Assembly: GCA_964430855.1 (NCBI GenBank)
Contig: CAYSHC010000005.1
Span: 21,211 to 85,210, forward strand
Length of the DNA: 64,000 bases
Reading direction: 5' to 3'
Source of the DNA: JAEZDP01 sp964430855
Lineage (GTDB): Bacteria > Acidobacteriota > Vicinamibacteria > Vicinamibacterales > Vicinamibacteraceae
This document shows, piece by piece, positions 19,455 to 28,116 of the stretch (its first letter is position 1; every line of letters begins with the position of its first letter). The notes beneath the pieces were generated by a model that was given only the letters and a program-made list of their open reading frames with translations, had not been told where the DNA came from and did no database searches. Both the position numbers and the translations under genes were made by a program.

Positions 19455-19966
19455 CGCGCGACCTGCTGCGTACCCTGTTCGAGGCCGAGCTCGATCGCAC
19501 GAGGCCGTTTCTCGACGCCGTGCCGCCCGACGAGCTGGCATGGGCGCCGGCCCCGCGCTCGTACACGCTCGGCCGCCTGGCGATGCACGTCGCCACGCTG
19601 CCCGGCTGGATGCCTGCCTATACGACGCGTGACGGCCACGACATGGGGGCCGGCGGTCCGGGCCCGGCGACACCGTCGGATGTGTCAGCCATTACTGACG
19701 CATTTGTCGCCGCCTCGGCACGCGGCCGCGCCGCGCTCGATGCCTGCGACGACGCGACCCTCGCGCAGCCATGGACGCTGTGGCGCAACGGCGTCGTCCT
19801 GGCGCGCATGACGCGCGCGGAGGCGATCGCGACGTTCGCGTTGCAGCACCTCGCGCACCACCGTGGACAGCTCGGCGTGTACCTCAGGCTCTGCGGCCGA
19901 CCGGTGCCCGCCCTCTATGGCGATTCCGCCGACGCGCAGCTCGGGCCCGCGCCGTCAGCTCGCTGA
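19451..19966 (+). CDS. DinB family protein
   Basis: 171 residues of a four-helix DinB/YfiT-type metal-binding fold. The presumed metal His are in RLAMHVATLPGW (about residue 46) and in LQHLAHHRGQL near residue 138, the classic DinB pattern. Members include thiol transferases and DNA-damage-induced proteins. No specific role can be assigned here. The ATG at 19451 overlaps the stop of the membrane-protein gene (ATGA), making it the last gene of the operon. A 6-bp hairpin (GCCGAC/GTCGGC) follows at 19968-19990 and could mark its end. Confidence 0.83.
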   Translation: MTRDLLRTLFEAELDRTRPFLDAVPPDELAWAPAPRSYTLGRLAMHVATLPGWMPAYTTRDGHDMGAGGPGPATPSDVSAITDAFVAASARGRAALDACDDATLAQPWTLWRNGVVLARMTRAEAIATFALQHLAHHRGQLGVYLRLCGRPVPALYGDSADAQLGPAPSAR

Positions 19967-19967
19967 C

Positions 19968-19990
19968 GCCGACCCCGCCTGGGTGTCGGC
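19968..19990 (+). terminator. Weak terminator-like hairpin
   Basis: GCCGAC and GTCGGC form a 6-bp stem around an 11-nt loop just after the DinB gene. There is no T tract, so factor-independent termination is uncertain. Confidence 0.3.
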
Positions 19991-20108
19991 ACGCCGGACT
20001 CGCAGAGCAGCGCGTTGACGCGCCCCAAGCTCATCCGCAGACACGTAAGCCCTCGGTGAAGCCTGCAATATCGGCGGCGGTGATCCGATAGACTGGCAGG
20101 AGCCTCTG

Positions 20109-21605
20109 ATGCCACGGACGTTCCCGCGTCGCGCCGTCTGGGCCCTGTACCTCCTGAGCCTGCTCGTGCTGGCCACGGCCAACGCCGCCGGCTATCGCTA
20201 CGGCATCTCCGACCAGGCCTTCTACATCCCGTCGATCCTCGACGACGTCCAGCCGCAGCTGTACCCGCGTGACGCCGTGCTGCTGCGCGCGCAGGACCGC
20301 CTCATGCTCAGCGACGAGCTGCTCGCCACGGTCGTCCGCGCGGGCATCCCGCTGCCCTCGCTCATGCTCGCGGGCTACGTCGTCACCCTGCTCGGCCTGT
20401 TTGTCGCCGCCGTGGCGCTCGGCCGGCGCTACTACGCCAGCGCATGGGGCACCGCGGCCTTCTGTGCGGCGCTCACGCTGCGTCACCGCATCACGAAGAC
20501 CGGCGCGAACTCGTTCGAGGGCTACTTCCACCCGCGCGTGGCGGCCTTTGCGTGCGGCGTCGGCGCGATGGCCGCGCTGGCGCACGATCGACTGAGAATC
20601 GCGTGGACACTCGTCGTGCTTGCCGGGGTACTGCATCCGACGACGGGCGCCTGGTGGGCCGCATGGCTGCTCGTGGCCACGTGGGTCGTGCGCCCGTCCA
20701 CGCGGCGCGCACTCCACGCGGCCACAGGACTTGGTGCGGCCGCTGGCGCATGGCTGTTGTGGCGCGGCTCGCTGGCGGACAGGCTCGTGAGGATGGACAA
20801 CCTGTGGACGAGCGTCCTCGCGTCGAAGGACTACGTCTTTCCCGATGAGTGGGCGCTGTCCGTCTGGGCGATCAACCTTGGCACGTCCCTCGTCGTCGTC
20901 GGCGTCTGGCTGCTCAGGCGGCAGCGCGGCATTGCCGCGCCGTGGGAGCGCGGTGCCGTCGCCGGGATGGCCGCGCTGGTCGGGCTCTTTGTCGCGTCGC
21001 TGCCGCTCATCGACGCGCGCATCGCGCTTGCCGTGCAGCTCCAGACCTCGCGCGTCTTCTGGCTGGTCGACTTCTTCGCGGTGGCGGGCCTCGTCTGGCT
21101 CGCATGCGAGTACCGGCTCCGCGCCCCCGGCGTCCGGGCGCTGCGGCCCGCGGTGGTCTGCGCGCTGGTGCTGCTCGCCTCGGCGGGACGCGGCGCCTAC
21201 ATCCTCACGATCGAACGCCCGGAGCGGACGCTCGTCGCGCCGGCGCTCGGCGATGACGCGTGGGAGGACGTCGGCCGGTGGGCGGCCCGCGCCACGCCGA
21301 CCGACGCGCACCTGCTCGTCGATCCGGATCACGACTGGAAGTACGGCCACTCGCTGCGCATCACCGCGCGGCGCGACGTCCTGCTCGAGGGCGTCAAGGA
21401 CCGGGCGGTGGCGATGTACTCGCGCGACATCGCCGTGCGGGTCGACGAGCGCACGCGTGCCGTCGGCGACTTCGGGACGATCACGCCCGACCGTGCGCGG
21501 GCGCTGGCGCGCCGGTATGATCTCGACTACCTCGTGACCGATCGCCGGCTGGCGATGCCCGAGGCATACCGCAACGCCAGGTTCTATGTCTATCGCCTGC
21601 AGTGA
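20109..21605 (+). CDS. Polytopic membrane protein of unknown function
   Basis: 498 residues with about ten hydrophobic segments, starting with MPRTFPRRAVWALYLLSLLV. The C-terminal 130 residues (from the DDAWEDVGRWAARATPTDAHL segment) are soluble and resemble the outer domain of GT-C or O-antigen-type membrane proteins that carry a trailing periplasmic segment. No catalytic motif is recognised. An AGGAGCC ribosome site precedes the ATG, and TAGACT (20089-20094) is a candidate -10. The gene has its own promoter region, separate from the operon upstream. Confidence 0.7.
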   Translation: MPRTFPRRAVWALYLLSLLVLATANAAGYRYGISDQAFYIPSILDDVQPQLYPRDAVLLRAQDRLMLSDELLATVVRAGIPLPSLMLAGYVVTLLGLFVAAVALGRRYYASAWGTAAFCAALTLRHRITKTGANSFEGYFHPRVAAFACGVGAMAALAHDRLRIAWTLVVLAGVLHPTTGAWWAAWLLVATWVVRPSTRRALHAATGLGAAAGAWLLWRGSLADRLVRMDNLWTSVLASKDYVFPDEWALSVWAINLGTSLVVVGVWLLRRQRGIAAPWERGAVAGMAALVGLFVASLPLIDARIALAVQLQTSRVFWLVDFFAVAGLVWLACEYRLRAPGVRALRPAVVCALVLLASAGRGAYILTIERPERTLVAPALGDDAWEDVGRWAARATPTDAHLLVDPDHDWKYGHSLRITARRDVLLEGVKDRAVAMYSRDIAVRVDERTRAVGDFGTITPDRARALARRYDLDYLVTDRRLAMPEAYRNARFYVYRLQ

Positions 21606-21609
21606 CCCC

Positions 21610-22704
21610 GTGCCCACGCGCGACGCCACGGCTTCCGCCGCGCCAAACGTCGGCCGCGTGCCCCTGCCGCCATACGTGCCGCATCCGCGCTGGCGGGGCG
21701 GCCACCGCATGACGATCTACGCGTGGGCCCGGCCCCGCGCGCTGACCGGCCTGCCCGAGGCCGAGGCGGTGTACTTCGACACGGCGGCCGACGCGCGCGT
21801 GCTGGCGCACTGCAACTGGCAGCCCGATCGGGCCGCCGCGCCCGCCCTGCTGCTGCTGCACGGCCTCGAGGGCTCGTCGGTAGCGCACTACATGCGCGGG
21901 GTGGCCGACAAGGCGTGGCGCGCGGGCTTCAACGTCGTGCGGCTGAACCAGCGCAACTGCGGGGGCACCGAGGGCCTCTCGCGGGGCCTGTACCACTCCG
22001 GCCTCACCTCCGATCCGCTGCACGTGCTGTCGCAGCTGACCGACGTGATGGGCATCCGCGAGGTGGTCGTCGCCGGGTACTCGCTCGGCGGCAACCTGAC
22101 GCTCAAGCTCGCGGGCGACGCCGGCGACACGCCGCCGCCGGCGCTCAGGGCCGTCGCCGCGGTGTCGCCGACAATGGACCTCGCGCTGTGCGTGGACGCG
22201 CTCGAGCGCCGCGCGAACACGCTCTACCAGTGGAACTTCATGCGCAACCTGCGCGCGCGGCTGCGACGCAAGGCGGCGCTGTACCCCGACCTCTACGACG
22301 TCGGCCGCCTCGCGGGCGTCTGGACGGTCAGGGGGTTCGACGATGCCTTCACCGCGCCGCTGTGCGGGTTCGGTACCGCCGAGCGGTACTACCGTGAGGC
22401 CTGCAGCGCAGCGGTCATCGATCGCGTGCGCGTCCCGACGCTGATCGTGTCGGCGCGAAACGACCCGTTCGTGCCGCCCGAGCAGTTCGAGCGGCCGTCT
22501 GTCGCCGGCAATCCGCACGTCCGCGTCGTGCTCACCGACGACGGCGGCCACTGCGGCTTCGTCGCCGCGCCGGGCAGCGACGACGGCGACGGCTACTGGG
22601 CCGAGTCGACCATCGTCCGGTGGGCGCTGGCGCACGTCAGCGTGACAGCTGCGCGATCAGCTGCGCCGCAAACTCCGGTCCCTTCCCCTCGTCCTCGTGC
22701 TTGA
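21610..22704 (+). CDS. YheT-like alpha/beta hydrolase
   Basis: 364 residues of the AB-hydrolase YheT/ABHD1-3 type. The features are the oxyanion region LLLLHGLEGSSVAHYM, the distinctive LNQRNCGGTEGL, the nucleophile VVVAGYSLGGNL (Ser about 166), the acid in VSARNDPFVPP, and His in DDGGHCGFVA. It probably acts as a cytoplasmic esterase or lipase, substrate unknown. GTG 21610 was chosen because the ATG at 21586 would start inside the preceding gene. The 3' end overlaps the convergent DUF72 gene by 68 bp. Confidence 0.85.
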   Translation: MPTRDATASAAPNVGRVPLPPYVPHPRWRGGHRMTIYAWARPRALTGLPEAEAVYFDTAADARVLAHCNWQPDRAAAPALLLLHGLEGSSVAHYMRGVADKAWRAGFNVVRLNQRNCGGTEGLSRGLYHSGLTSDPLHVLSQLTDVMGIREVVVAGYSLGGNLTLKLAGDAGDTPPPALRAVAAVSPTMDLALCVDALERRANTLYQWNFMRNLRARLRRKAALYPDLYDVGRLAGVWTVRGFDDAFTAPLCGFGTAERYYREACSAAVIDRVRVPTLIVSARNDPFVPPEQFERPSVAGNPHVRVVLTDDGGHCGFVAAPGSDDGDGYWAESTIVRWALAHVSVTAARSAAPQTPVPSPRPRA

Positions 22705-23341
22705 AGTAGACGTACGTGTCACGCCAGGCCGAGCCCTCGTGCGCGCGCACCACGTCGGCCCAGCGCGCGATGTCGGCGTCGCCGTATCCCTCGTCGCGGA
22801 GCCGCAGGTAGCCGAAGTCGGCCGTGGCGACGACGGGCGTATGGCGCGTGTCGCTGTCGGCGATGCACAGCGCGACGTTGCGTTCGCGCAGCCGCACGTA
22901 GACGTCCTCGCACCACCACGACTCGTGGCGGAACTCCATCGCGGCCCGGGCGCCGGGTGGCAGGTCGGCGAAAAACGCCTCGAGCCGCGGCAGGTCCAGC
23001 TTCATCGTGGGCGGCAGCTGGAAGAGCAGGCAGCCAAGACGGGGCCCGAGCTCCGCGGCGACGTCGCAGAAGGCGCGGAGCGGGTCGGCGACGTCGGCCA
23101 GGCGCCTGTCGTGGGTGATGCGCCGCGGCGCCTTCAGCGTGAAGGTGAACGTCTCGGGGACCTGGGCCGCCCAGCCGGCGACGACCTTCGGCGTCGGCAT
23201 CCTGTAGAAGGTGTAGTTCACCTCCACCGTCGGGAACCGCGCCGCGTAGTACGGCAGCATCTGCTTCGCGGGCAGGTCGGACGGGTAGAACCGCCCTTTC
23301 CACTCGGGGTAGTTGTAGCCGGACGTCCCGATGCGCACCAT
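22637..23341 (-). CDS. DUF72 family protein (YecE-like)
   Basis: 234 residues with the DUF72 TIM-barrel-like signature: IGTSGYNYPEWKGRFYP at the start, VEVNYTFYRMPT, LLFQLPPTMKLDL, MEFRHESWW and a terminal YVYFKHEDEG. The biochemical role of this widespread family is not established. ATG 23341 lies directly before the conserved start. The open frame upstream has no family similarity. It is divergent from the 23331 gene, whose candidate starts overlap this one, and convergent with the hydrolase. Confidence 0.88.
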   Translation of the reverse strand: MVRIGTSGYNYPEWKGRFYPSDLPAKQMLPYYAARFPTVEVNYTFYRMPTPKVVAGWAAQVPETFTFTLKAPRRITHDRRLADVADPLRAFCDVAAELGPRLGCLLFQLPPTMKLDLPRLEAFFADLPPGARAAMEFRHESWWCEDVYVRLRERNVALCIADSDTRHTPVVATADFGYLRLRDEGYGDADIARWADVVRAHEGSAWRDTYVYFKHEDEGKGPEFAAQLIAQLSR

Positions 23342-24047
23342 GGGGCCACAGCGTAGCAGAGGCCCGCGCGGACGCGCGGCAGCGCTCACGCCCGCGGCGC
23401 GGCGCGCGGCGGAGCGGTTCACGGGAGCGGAAGCGGCGCTCGTCCGCGCGCTCCGCACGCCGATGCGCGTGCAGCGCTGGCTCAACCGGCTGCCCTACAA
23501 CACCGAACCGTCACGCGAGACGCAGCGATCGTTTCGCGGCGTCGTGCGCCATGGCGAGGCGCACTGCATGGAGGCCGCGATGAGCGCGGCGACGATCCTC
23601 GAGCAGCATGGCTGGCCGCCGCTTGTCATGAGCCTCGAGTCGGTGGATCTGCTCGACCACGTCGTGTTCGTCTACAAGGGGCCCGAGGGCTGGGGCAGCG
23701 TCGCGCGCTCGCGCGACCCCGGGCTGCACGGGCGGCTCCCGGTGTTCCGGTCGCTGCGCGCGCTGGCGGCCAGCTATGTGGAGCCGTACGTGGACGACAC
23801 GGGGCGCATCACCGGGTACGGCGTGCTCGATCTGCGGGAACTGGAGCCGTACGACTGGCGGCTCTCGTCGCGCAACCTCTGGCACGTCGAGCAGGCGCTG
23901 CGCGACCTGCCGCACCGGCCGTTACGGACCTCCGACGCGCGGATCGAGCGGCTGCGGCGACGCTACCGCGCATTCATGGCCGCCAACCCCGGCGCCAAAC
24001 CGCTCTACTACCGCGGCCAGGAGCGGTGGAAGCCACTACCGAGGTAG
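23331..24047 (+). CDS. Transglutaminase-like hypothetical protein
   Basis: Up to 238 residues. Residues about 70-130 (RHGEAHCMEAAMSAATILEQ, then LDHVVFVYKGPEGWGSVARS) look like a transglutaminase-like fold. Cys in AHCMEA and His in LLDHVV could be the catalytic pair, with Asp in SRDPGLHGR. The start is unclear: ATG 23331 and 23340 both overlap the divergent DUF72 start, and an internal ATG at about 23463 is possible. The stop codon TAG (24045-24047) is supplied by the first bases of a TAGGGACGGCTC hairpin element. Confidence 0.65.
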   Translation: MRTMGPQRSRGPRGRAAALTPAARRAAERFTGAEAALVRALRTPMRVQRWLNRLPYNTEPSRETQRSFRGVVRHGEAHCMEAAMSAATILEQHGWPPLVMSLESVDLLDHVVFVYKGPEGWGSVARSRDPGLHGRLPVFRSLRALAASYVEPYVDDTGRITGYGVLDLRELEPYDWRLSSRNLWHVEQALRDLPHRPLRTSDARIERLRRRYRAFMAANPGAKPLYYRGQERWKPLPR

Positions 24048-24068
24048 GGACGGCTCTCCGAGCCGTCC
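24048..24068. terminator. GGACGGCTC hairpin element at a stop codon
   Basis: A perfect 9-bp stem, GGACGGCTC/GAGCCGTCC, with loop TCC. It directly follows the TAG of the upstream gene and lies between convergent genes. It is probably a bidirectional terminator or REP-type element. Identical copies are at 26926-26946 and, in inverse form, at 28506-28526. Confidence 0.75.
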
Positions 24069-24092
24069 TCACCCGACTCGTCGAGGTCGCAA

Positions 24093-24395
24093 CTATTCGA
24101 GGTCGAAGTCGCGGGTGGGGCGCGTCACGGGCTCCTTCTTCGCCTGCTCGAGCGCCTCGCGGAAACGGCGATCGAGGACGGTGTCGCGCTCCTTCTCCTG
24201 CCGGAAGCTCTGCTCGAACAGCGCCTCACGGCGCGCCGCCTCCTCGTTCAGCAGCCGCTGCACGTCGTCGAGGTCGCGCTGCGGCCCCGTACGCGGCTCC
24301 TCGTGGCCGACCACACGCCTGAGGTTGGCGTCGATGATCAGTGTGGCGCCGCAGCACGGGCACGGAACCTGGAACTCCGACTGCAGACGGGTCAT
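24093..24395 (-). CDS. Small zinc-ribbon/coiled-coil hypothetical protein
   Basis: 100 residues. The N-terminus VPCPCCGATLIID contains a half zinc ribbon (CxCC). The remainder (about 40-95) is charged and predicted coiled coil (DDVQRLLNEEAARREALFEQ). Such proteins are common small conserved hypotheticals and nothing specific can be assigned. It converges on the preceding gene and is divergent from the nuclease gene. Codon use resembles its neighbours, which favours a real gene. Confidence 0.65.
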   Translation of the reverse strand: MTRLQSEFQVPCPCCGATLIIDANLRRVVGHEEPRTGPQRDLDDVQRLLNEEAARREALFEQSFRQEKERDTVLDRRFREALEQAKKEPVTRPTRDFDLE

Positions 24396-24452
24396 GGCGC
24401 TTCACTTCCCCCGGAGGATTGCATAGGCTGACAGAGCCGCGCGTTGACGATC

Positions 24453-25199
24453 ATGCCACAGCCCCGTACGCCGAGCACGACCGACGCCGGCCGCCAGCTC
24501 CGCCTTGTCACCTACAACATTCACAAGTGCCGCGGCATGGACGGGCGCCTGCGCCCGGACCGGATCGTCGAGGTCCTTGCCAGCCTCGAGGCCGACGTCA
24601 TCGCCCTGCAGGAAGTCTGGGGCGCCGGGCCGGAGGAGGAAGGCCAGGCGGCCTACCTCGGCGCGCGCCTCGGCATGGGGTGGGTGATGCAGACGACGCG
24701 GCAGCTGCGCGGACGCTCGTACGGGAACGTCGTGCTCAGCCACCTGCCCATCCGGAGCGAGACCTGCTGCGACCTCTCGATGCCGCGCTGCGAGCCGCGG
24801 GGCTGCCAGCGCGTGGACATCGAGGCCGGCGGCACGTGCCTGCACGTGTTCAACGTCCACCTCGGCACGGCGGTACTCGAGCGGCGGAAGCAGTCGCCGC
24901 GCCTCGCCGAGTTCGTCGCCGACGCGTCGGTGACCGGCCCGAAGGTGCTGCTCGGCGACTTCAACGAGTGGATGAAGGGCCTGACCTCGAAGACGCTGAG
25001 CGCGATGCTCGAGAGCGTGGACCTCAGCACGCACCTCCGTCGGCGCCGCACCTACCCCGGCGTGCTGCCGGTGCTCCATCTCGATCACATCTACCTGGCC
25101 GGCGGCGTCGAGGTGCGCCGCGTCGAGCTGCCGAGGAACCGCCTCACGCTCATGGCGTCCGACCACCTGCCGCTCGTCGCCGACGTCGTCATTCCGTAG
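24453..25199 (+). CDS. Endonuclease/exonuclease/phosphatase family protein
   Basis: 248 residues carrying the full EEP motif series: TYNIHKC, IALQEVWG, NVHLGTA, LLGDFNEWM, LDHIYLAG and the catalytic ASDHLPLVADV near the C-terminus. It is a Mg-dependent hydrolase of phosphodiesters or phosphomonoesters. The lack of a signal peptide points to the cytoplasm. The substrate could be DNA, a lipid head group or another compound. ATG 24453 is preferred, and an in-frame TTG lies at 24444. Next to a repair-type nuclease there is no informative context; it is followed 25 bp later by the M28 peptidase. Confidence 0.87.
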   Translation: MPQPRTPSTTDAGRQLRLVTYNIHKCRGMDGRLRPDRIVEVLASLEADVIALQEVWGAGPEEEGQAAYLGARLGMGWVMQTTRQLRGRSYGNVVLSHLPIRSETCCDLSMPRCEPRGCQRVDIEAGGTCLHVFNVHLGTAVLERRKQSPRLAEFVADASVTGPKVLLGDFNEWMKGLTSKTLSAMLESVDLSTHLRRRRTYPGVLPVLHLDHIYLAGGVEVRRVELPRNRLTLMASDHLPLVADVVIP

Positions 25200-25224
25200 C
25201 CAGACGCTTACGCGATACCATCCG

Positions 25225-26925
25225 ATGCCCGTCTCCGTCCGACTCGTCCGCCCCCTGGCGTGCGCCGTTTTCGCCGCGCTCGTGACGCTCGCGCCGCTGG
25301 CCGCCCAGGCCCCGGCTACCCGCCCGCGCCAGCAGGCCGGCACGCGCGAGGCCGTGCCCGGCCTCTCCACGCTGAGCGAGACGCAGCTGCGTGCGTACCT
25401 CACCTTCATCGCCGACGACGCGCTCGAGGGCCGCGACACGCCGTCGCGCGGGCTCGACATCGCGGCCAGGTACCTCGCGTCGCTGCTCGCGCGCTGGGGC
25501 CTCGAGCCGGCCGGCGACAACGGCACGTTCTTCCAGACGATCACGCTCACGCGGCAGCGTCTGGACCGCCGCAACACGCGCCTCGAGGTCGAGGGACGCC
25601 CCCTCCGTCTCGGCGAACACTACCTGCCGCTGCCGTCGGCCGCCGGCACCGCCGACGGCCCGCTCGTCTACGTCGGCTACGGGTACGTCGTGCCAGGCCG
25701 TGACATCGACCCCTACGCGGATGTGGACGTGCGGGGCAAGGTCGTCGTGATGCACCAGGGGCTCCCGCCCGGCCTGACGCGCCGCCAGCTCGAAGGCGAG
25801 AAGGGCCGGGACTGGGACGACGGGCCGGGCGCGGCGGCGGCACGCGGCGCGGTCGGCATCCTCTACCTGCCCACGCTCGACGTGCTCGAGTCGTGGAGCG
25901 GGCGGCTTGGCAGGCTCGAACGGGTCGGCACGCTGACCGTCGATGCGTTCAGGCCGTCGACGCCGCCGCTGCCCACCGCGTACCTCGCCCCGTCGGCGCT
26001 CCCCGCGGTGTTTGCCGGCGAGCGCTTCACGCCGGAGGACATGCACCGGCGCGCGGCCGCCGGCGAGGCGGCCCCGCCGTTCACGCTGTCGCCGTCCAAG
26101 CGGGTGACGCTGACGGTGGCGCTGTCGCAACGGCCCGAGACGACGCAGAACGTCGTCGCCATCTGGCGCGGCGGCGATCCGGCGCTCCGTGACGAGTACG
26201 TCGCGCTCGGCGCGCACTACGACCACGTGGGGGTCGAGCAGACGCCCCGGCAGGGCGGCGGCAGCGCCCGGGCGTCAGGACGCGCCGGCGCCAGCCACGA
26301 CCGCATCTACAACGGCGCGGATGATGACGGGTCCGGCACGGTGGCACTGCTCGGGATGGCCGAGGCGCTGGCGCACGCACCGAGCCGGCCACGGCGATCG
26401 GTGCTCTTCGTCTGGCACGCGGGCGAGGAGCACGGCCTGTGGGGCTCGCGCTATTTCACCGAACATCCGACAGTGCCGCTCGACCGCATCGTCGCGCAAA
26501 TCAACGTGGACATGATTGGCAGGAGCCGCGCGCCCGGCGACACGACGCCGGCCAACGCCCGGCTCACCGGGCCCGACAGCGTGTACGTCATCGGCTCGCG
26601 GCTGATGAGCCGCGAACTGGGCCGCCTCGTGGACGAGGTCAACGACCGCTTCCTCGGCCTGACCTATGACTACAGCTACGCCGACCCCGACGACCCGAGC
26701 CGCTTCTTCTACAGGAGCGACCACTACCACTACGCGCGGCACGGCATCCCGGTGGCGTTCTTCTTCTCGGGCGTGCACGAGGATTACCACCGCGTCGGTG
26801 ACGAGGTGCAGTCCATCGACTTCCGGAAGCTGCACCGGGTGACCCAGACGATCTACGCGACGGCGTGGGCGCTGGCGACGCGCGACGCCCGTCCGGTCGT
26901 CGACACCCCGTTCCAGGCTCGGTAG
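25225..26925 (+). CDS. M28 family zinc aminopeptidase with PA domain, secreted
   Basis: 566 residues. A signal peptide (cleavage near PLAAQA) is followed by an N-terminal cap, a protease-associated insert (about 140-260) and the M28 catalytic domain. The metal and catalytic residues are visible as GAHYDHVG, NGADDDGSGTVALL, VWHAGEEHGLWGSRYF (catalytic Glu plus ligand), INVDMIGRS and EDYHRVGDE. It should remove N-terminal amino acids from peptides outside the cytoplasmic membrane. GATACCAT lies just upstream as a possible -10. The stop codon TAG forms the first bases of a hairpin element, as in the 23331-24047 gene. Confidence 0.9.
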   Translation: MPVSVRLVRPLACAVFAALVTLAPLAAQAPATRPRQQAGTREAVPGLSTLSETQLRAYLTFIADDALEGRDTPSRGLDIAARYLASLLARWGLEPAGDNGTFFQTITLTRQRLDRRNTRLEVEGRPLRLGEHYLPLPSAAGTADGPLVYVGYGYVVPGRDIDPYADVDVRGKVVVMHQGLPPGLTRRQLEGEKGRDWDDGPGAAAARGAVGILYLPTLDVLESWSGRLGRLERVGTLTVDAFRPSTPPLPTAYLAPSALPAVFAGERFTPEDMHRRAAAGEAAPPFTLSPSKRVTLTVALSQRPETTQNVVAIWRGGDPALRDEYVALGAHYDHVGVEQTPRQGGGSARASGRAGASHDRIYNGADDDGSGTVALLGMAEALAHAPSRPRRSVLFVWHAGEEHGLWGSRYFTEHPTVPLDRIVAQINVDMIGRSRAPGDTTPANARLTGPDSVYVIGSRLMSRELGRLVDEVNDRFLGLTYDYSYADPDDPSRFFYRSDHYHYARHGIPVAFFFSGVHEDYHRVGDEVQSIDFRKLHRVTQTIYATAWALATRDARPVVDTPFQAR

Positions 26926-26946
26926 GGACGGCTCTCCGAGCCGTCC
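26926..26946. terminator. GGACGGCTC hairpin element at a stop codon
   Basis: GGACGGCTC, loop TCC, GAGCCGTCC, immediately after the TAG of the M28 gene. It is identical over 21 bases to the copy at 24048-24068, including the preceding TAG. Confidence 0.75.
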
Positions 26947-26985
26947 TCCGCACACGCCCCACACCCCGCCCACAGGCACATACCC

Positions 26986-27010
26986 GGGTCTGGCCTCCCC
27001 CGCCAGACCC
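26986..27010. terminator. Second hairpin downstream of the M28 gene
   Basis: GGGTCTGGC and GCCAGACCC form a perfect 9-bp stem around a C-rich 7-nt loop. A further hairpin follows at 27026-27042 (CCGGCCG, loop CTT, CGGCCGG). Neither has a T tract. The promoter of the SPFH gene must lie between these and 27132; a TATCAC/TATCAT-like stretch is seen at 27092-27112. Confidence 0.5.
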
Positions 27011-27131
27011 AGCACACGCCGCTGACCGGCCGCTTCGGCCGGCGGGCATGGAACCGTGTCCGGCTCGACTACGTATCAGAGTGCGAGCACAGTGATATCA
27101 TCCCGCTATCACATTGGAAGGAGCCGCTCCG

Positions 27132-28001
27132 ATGATCCGCGAGCGTGAACGCGCCACCGCCAATGGCGCCCTGATGCTGGTGCTTGGCCTCATCGTCACC
27201 CTGGGCGGGTTCGCCTGGCTGCTCCTTGCCGCGAAGGCGAAGGATCCGGCCAACGCGGCCCTGAGCCTCCTTATCCTGCTGGCCGGGTTCGCGATCCTCG
27301 GCGGGCTCTTCACCGTCGCGCCGAACGAAGCGCGCGTGCTCCAGCTGTTTGGCGACTACGTCGGCACCGTGCGGACGCCGGGGCTGCGGTGGGCCAACCC
27401 GCTCTTCACCAAGCGCAAGATCTCGGTCCGGATCCGCAACTTCGAGTCGTCCACGCTGAAGGTGAACGACCTCGAGGGCAACCCCATCGAGATCGGCGCG
27501 GTCATCGTCTGGCGCGTCACCGACACCGCGGAGGCGGTCTTCGAGGTCGACGACTACGACAACTGCGTGCAGGTGCAGAGCGAGGCCGCGCTGCGCAACC
27601 TGGCGGTCAGCTACGCCTACGACTCGCACGACGACATCACCGAGTCGCTGCGCGGCACGACGGCAAAGGTTGCCGACCACCTGAAGGCCGAGATCCAGGA
27701 CCGTCTGAACAAGGCCGGCGTCGAGGTCATCGAGGCGCGCATCAGCCACCTCGCCTACGCGCCGGAGATCGCCTCGGCCATGCTGCAGCGCCAGCAGGCC
27801 GGCGCCATCATCGGGGCCCGGCAGCGGATCGTCGAGGGCGCGGTCGGGATGGTGGAGATGGCGCTCGACATGCTCTCGCGCAAGGACGTCGTGCACCTCG
27901 ACGAGGAGCGCAAGGCCGCGATGGTGAGCAACCTGCTCGTGGTGCTCTGCAGCGACCGGCACACCCAGCCGGTGGTCAACACCGGCACGATCTATCAGTA
28001 G
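27132..28001 (+). CDS. SPFH/band-7 domain membrane protein
   Basis: 289 residues. Two hydrophobic helices (about 12-35 and 43-62) are followed by the SPFH domain (TVAPNEARVLQLFGDYVGTV; later EARISHLAYAPEIASAMLQRQQA). Stomatin-like proteins of this type form membrane microdomain scaffolds. AAGGAG precedes the ATG at a good distance. The next gene encodes a small RHH protein, a pairing seen repeatedly for this SPFH subgroup, so the two are probably functionally linked. The stop is followed by a GGACGGCCC/GGGCCGTCC hairpin at 28010-28029. Confidence 0.88.
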   Translation: MIRERERATANGALMLVLGLIVTLGGFAWLLLAAKAKDPANAALSLLILLAGFAILGGLFTVAPNEARVLQLFGDYVGTVRTPGLRWANPLFTKRKISVRIRNFESSTLKVNDLEGNPIEIGAVIVWRVTDTAEAVFEVDDYDNCVQVQSEAALRNLAVSYAYDSHDDITESLRGTTAKVADHLKAEIQDRLNKAGVEVIEARISHLAYAPEIASAMLQRQQAGAIIGARQRIVEGAVGMVEMALDMLSRKDVVHLDEERKAAMVSNLLVVLCSDRHTQPVVNTGTIYQ

Positions 28002-28009
28002 ACGGCAGG

Positions 28010-28029
28010 GACGGCCCTCGGGCCGTCCG
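28010..28029. terminator. GGACGGCCC hairpin after the SPFH gene
   Basis: A GC-shifted variant of the GGACGGCTC element: GGACGGCCC, loop TC, GGGCCGTCC. It begins 8 nt after the TAG stop codon. Confidence 0.55.
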
Positions 28030-28083
28030 TCTGCCACGCACCCCTCCGGGAGCCGACGGACGCGGCTTCCTGGATTCATCAAC

Positions 28084-28106
28084 CGCCCCGCCGCACCGGC
28101 GGGGCG
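28084..28106 (+). promoter_or_regulatory. 10-bp hairpin just upstream of the RHH gene
   Basis: CGCCCCGCCG and CGGCGGGGCG form a perfect 10-bp stem with a 3-nt loop, ending 10-16 nt before the candidate starts of the small RHH gene. It could attenuate or occlude translation of that gene, or be an operator. There is no further evidence. Confidence 0.35.
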
Positions 28107-28116
28107 AACCGTTTGA

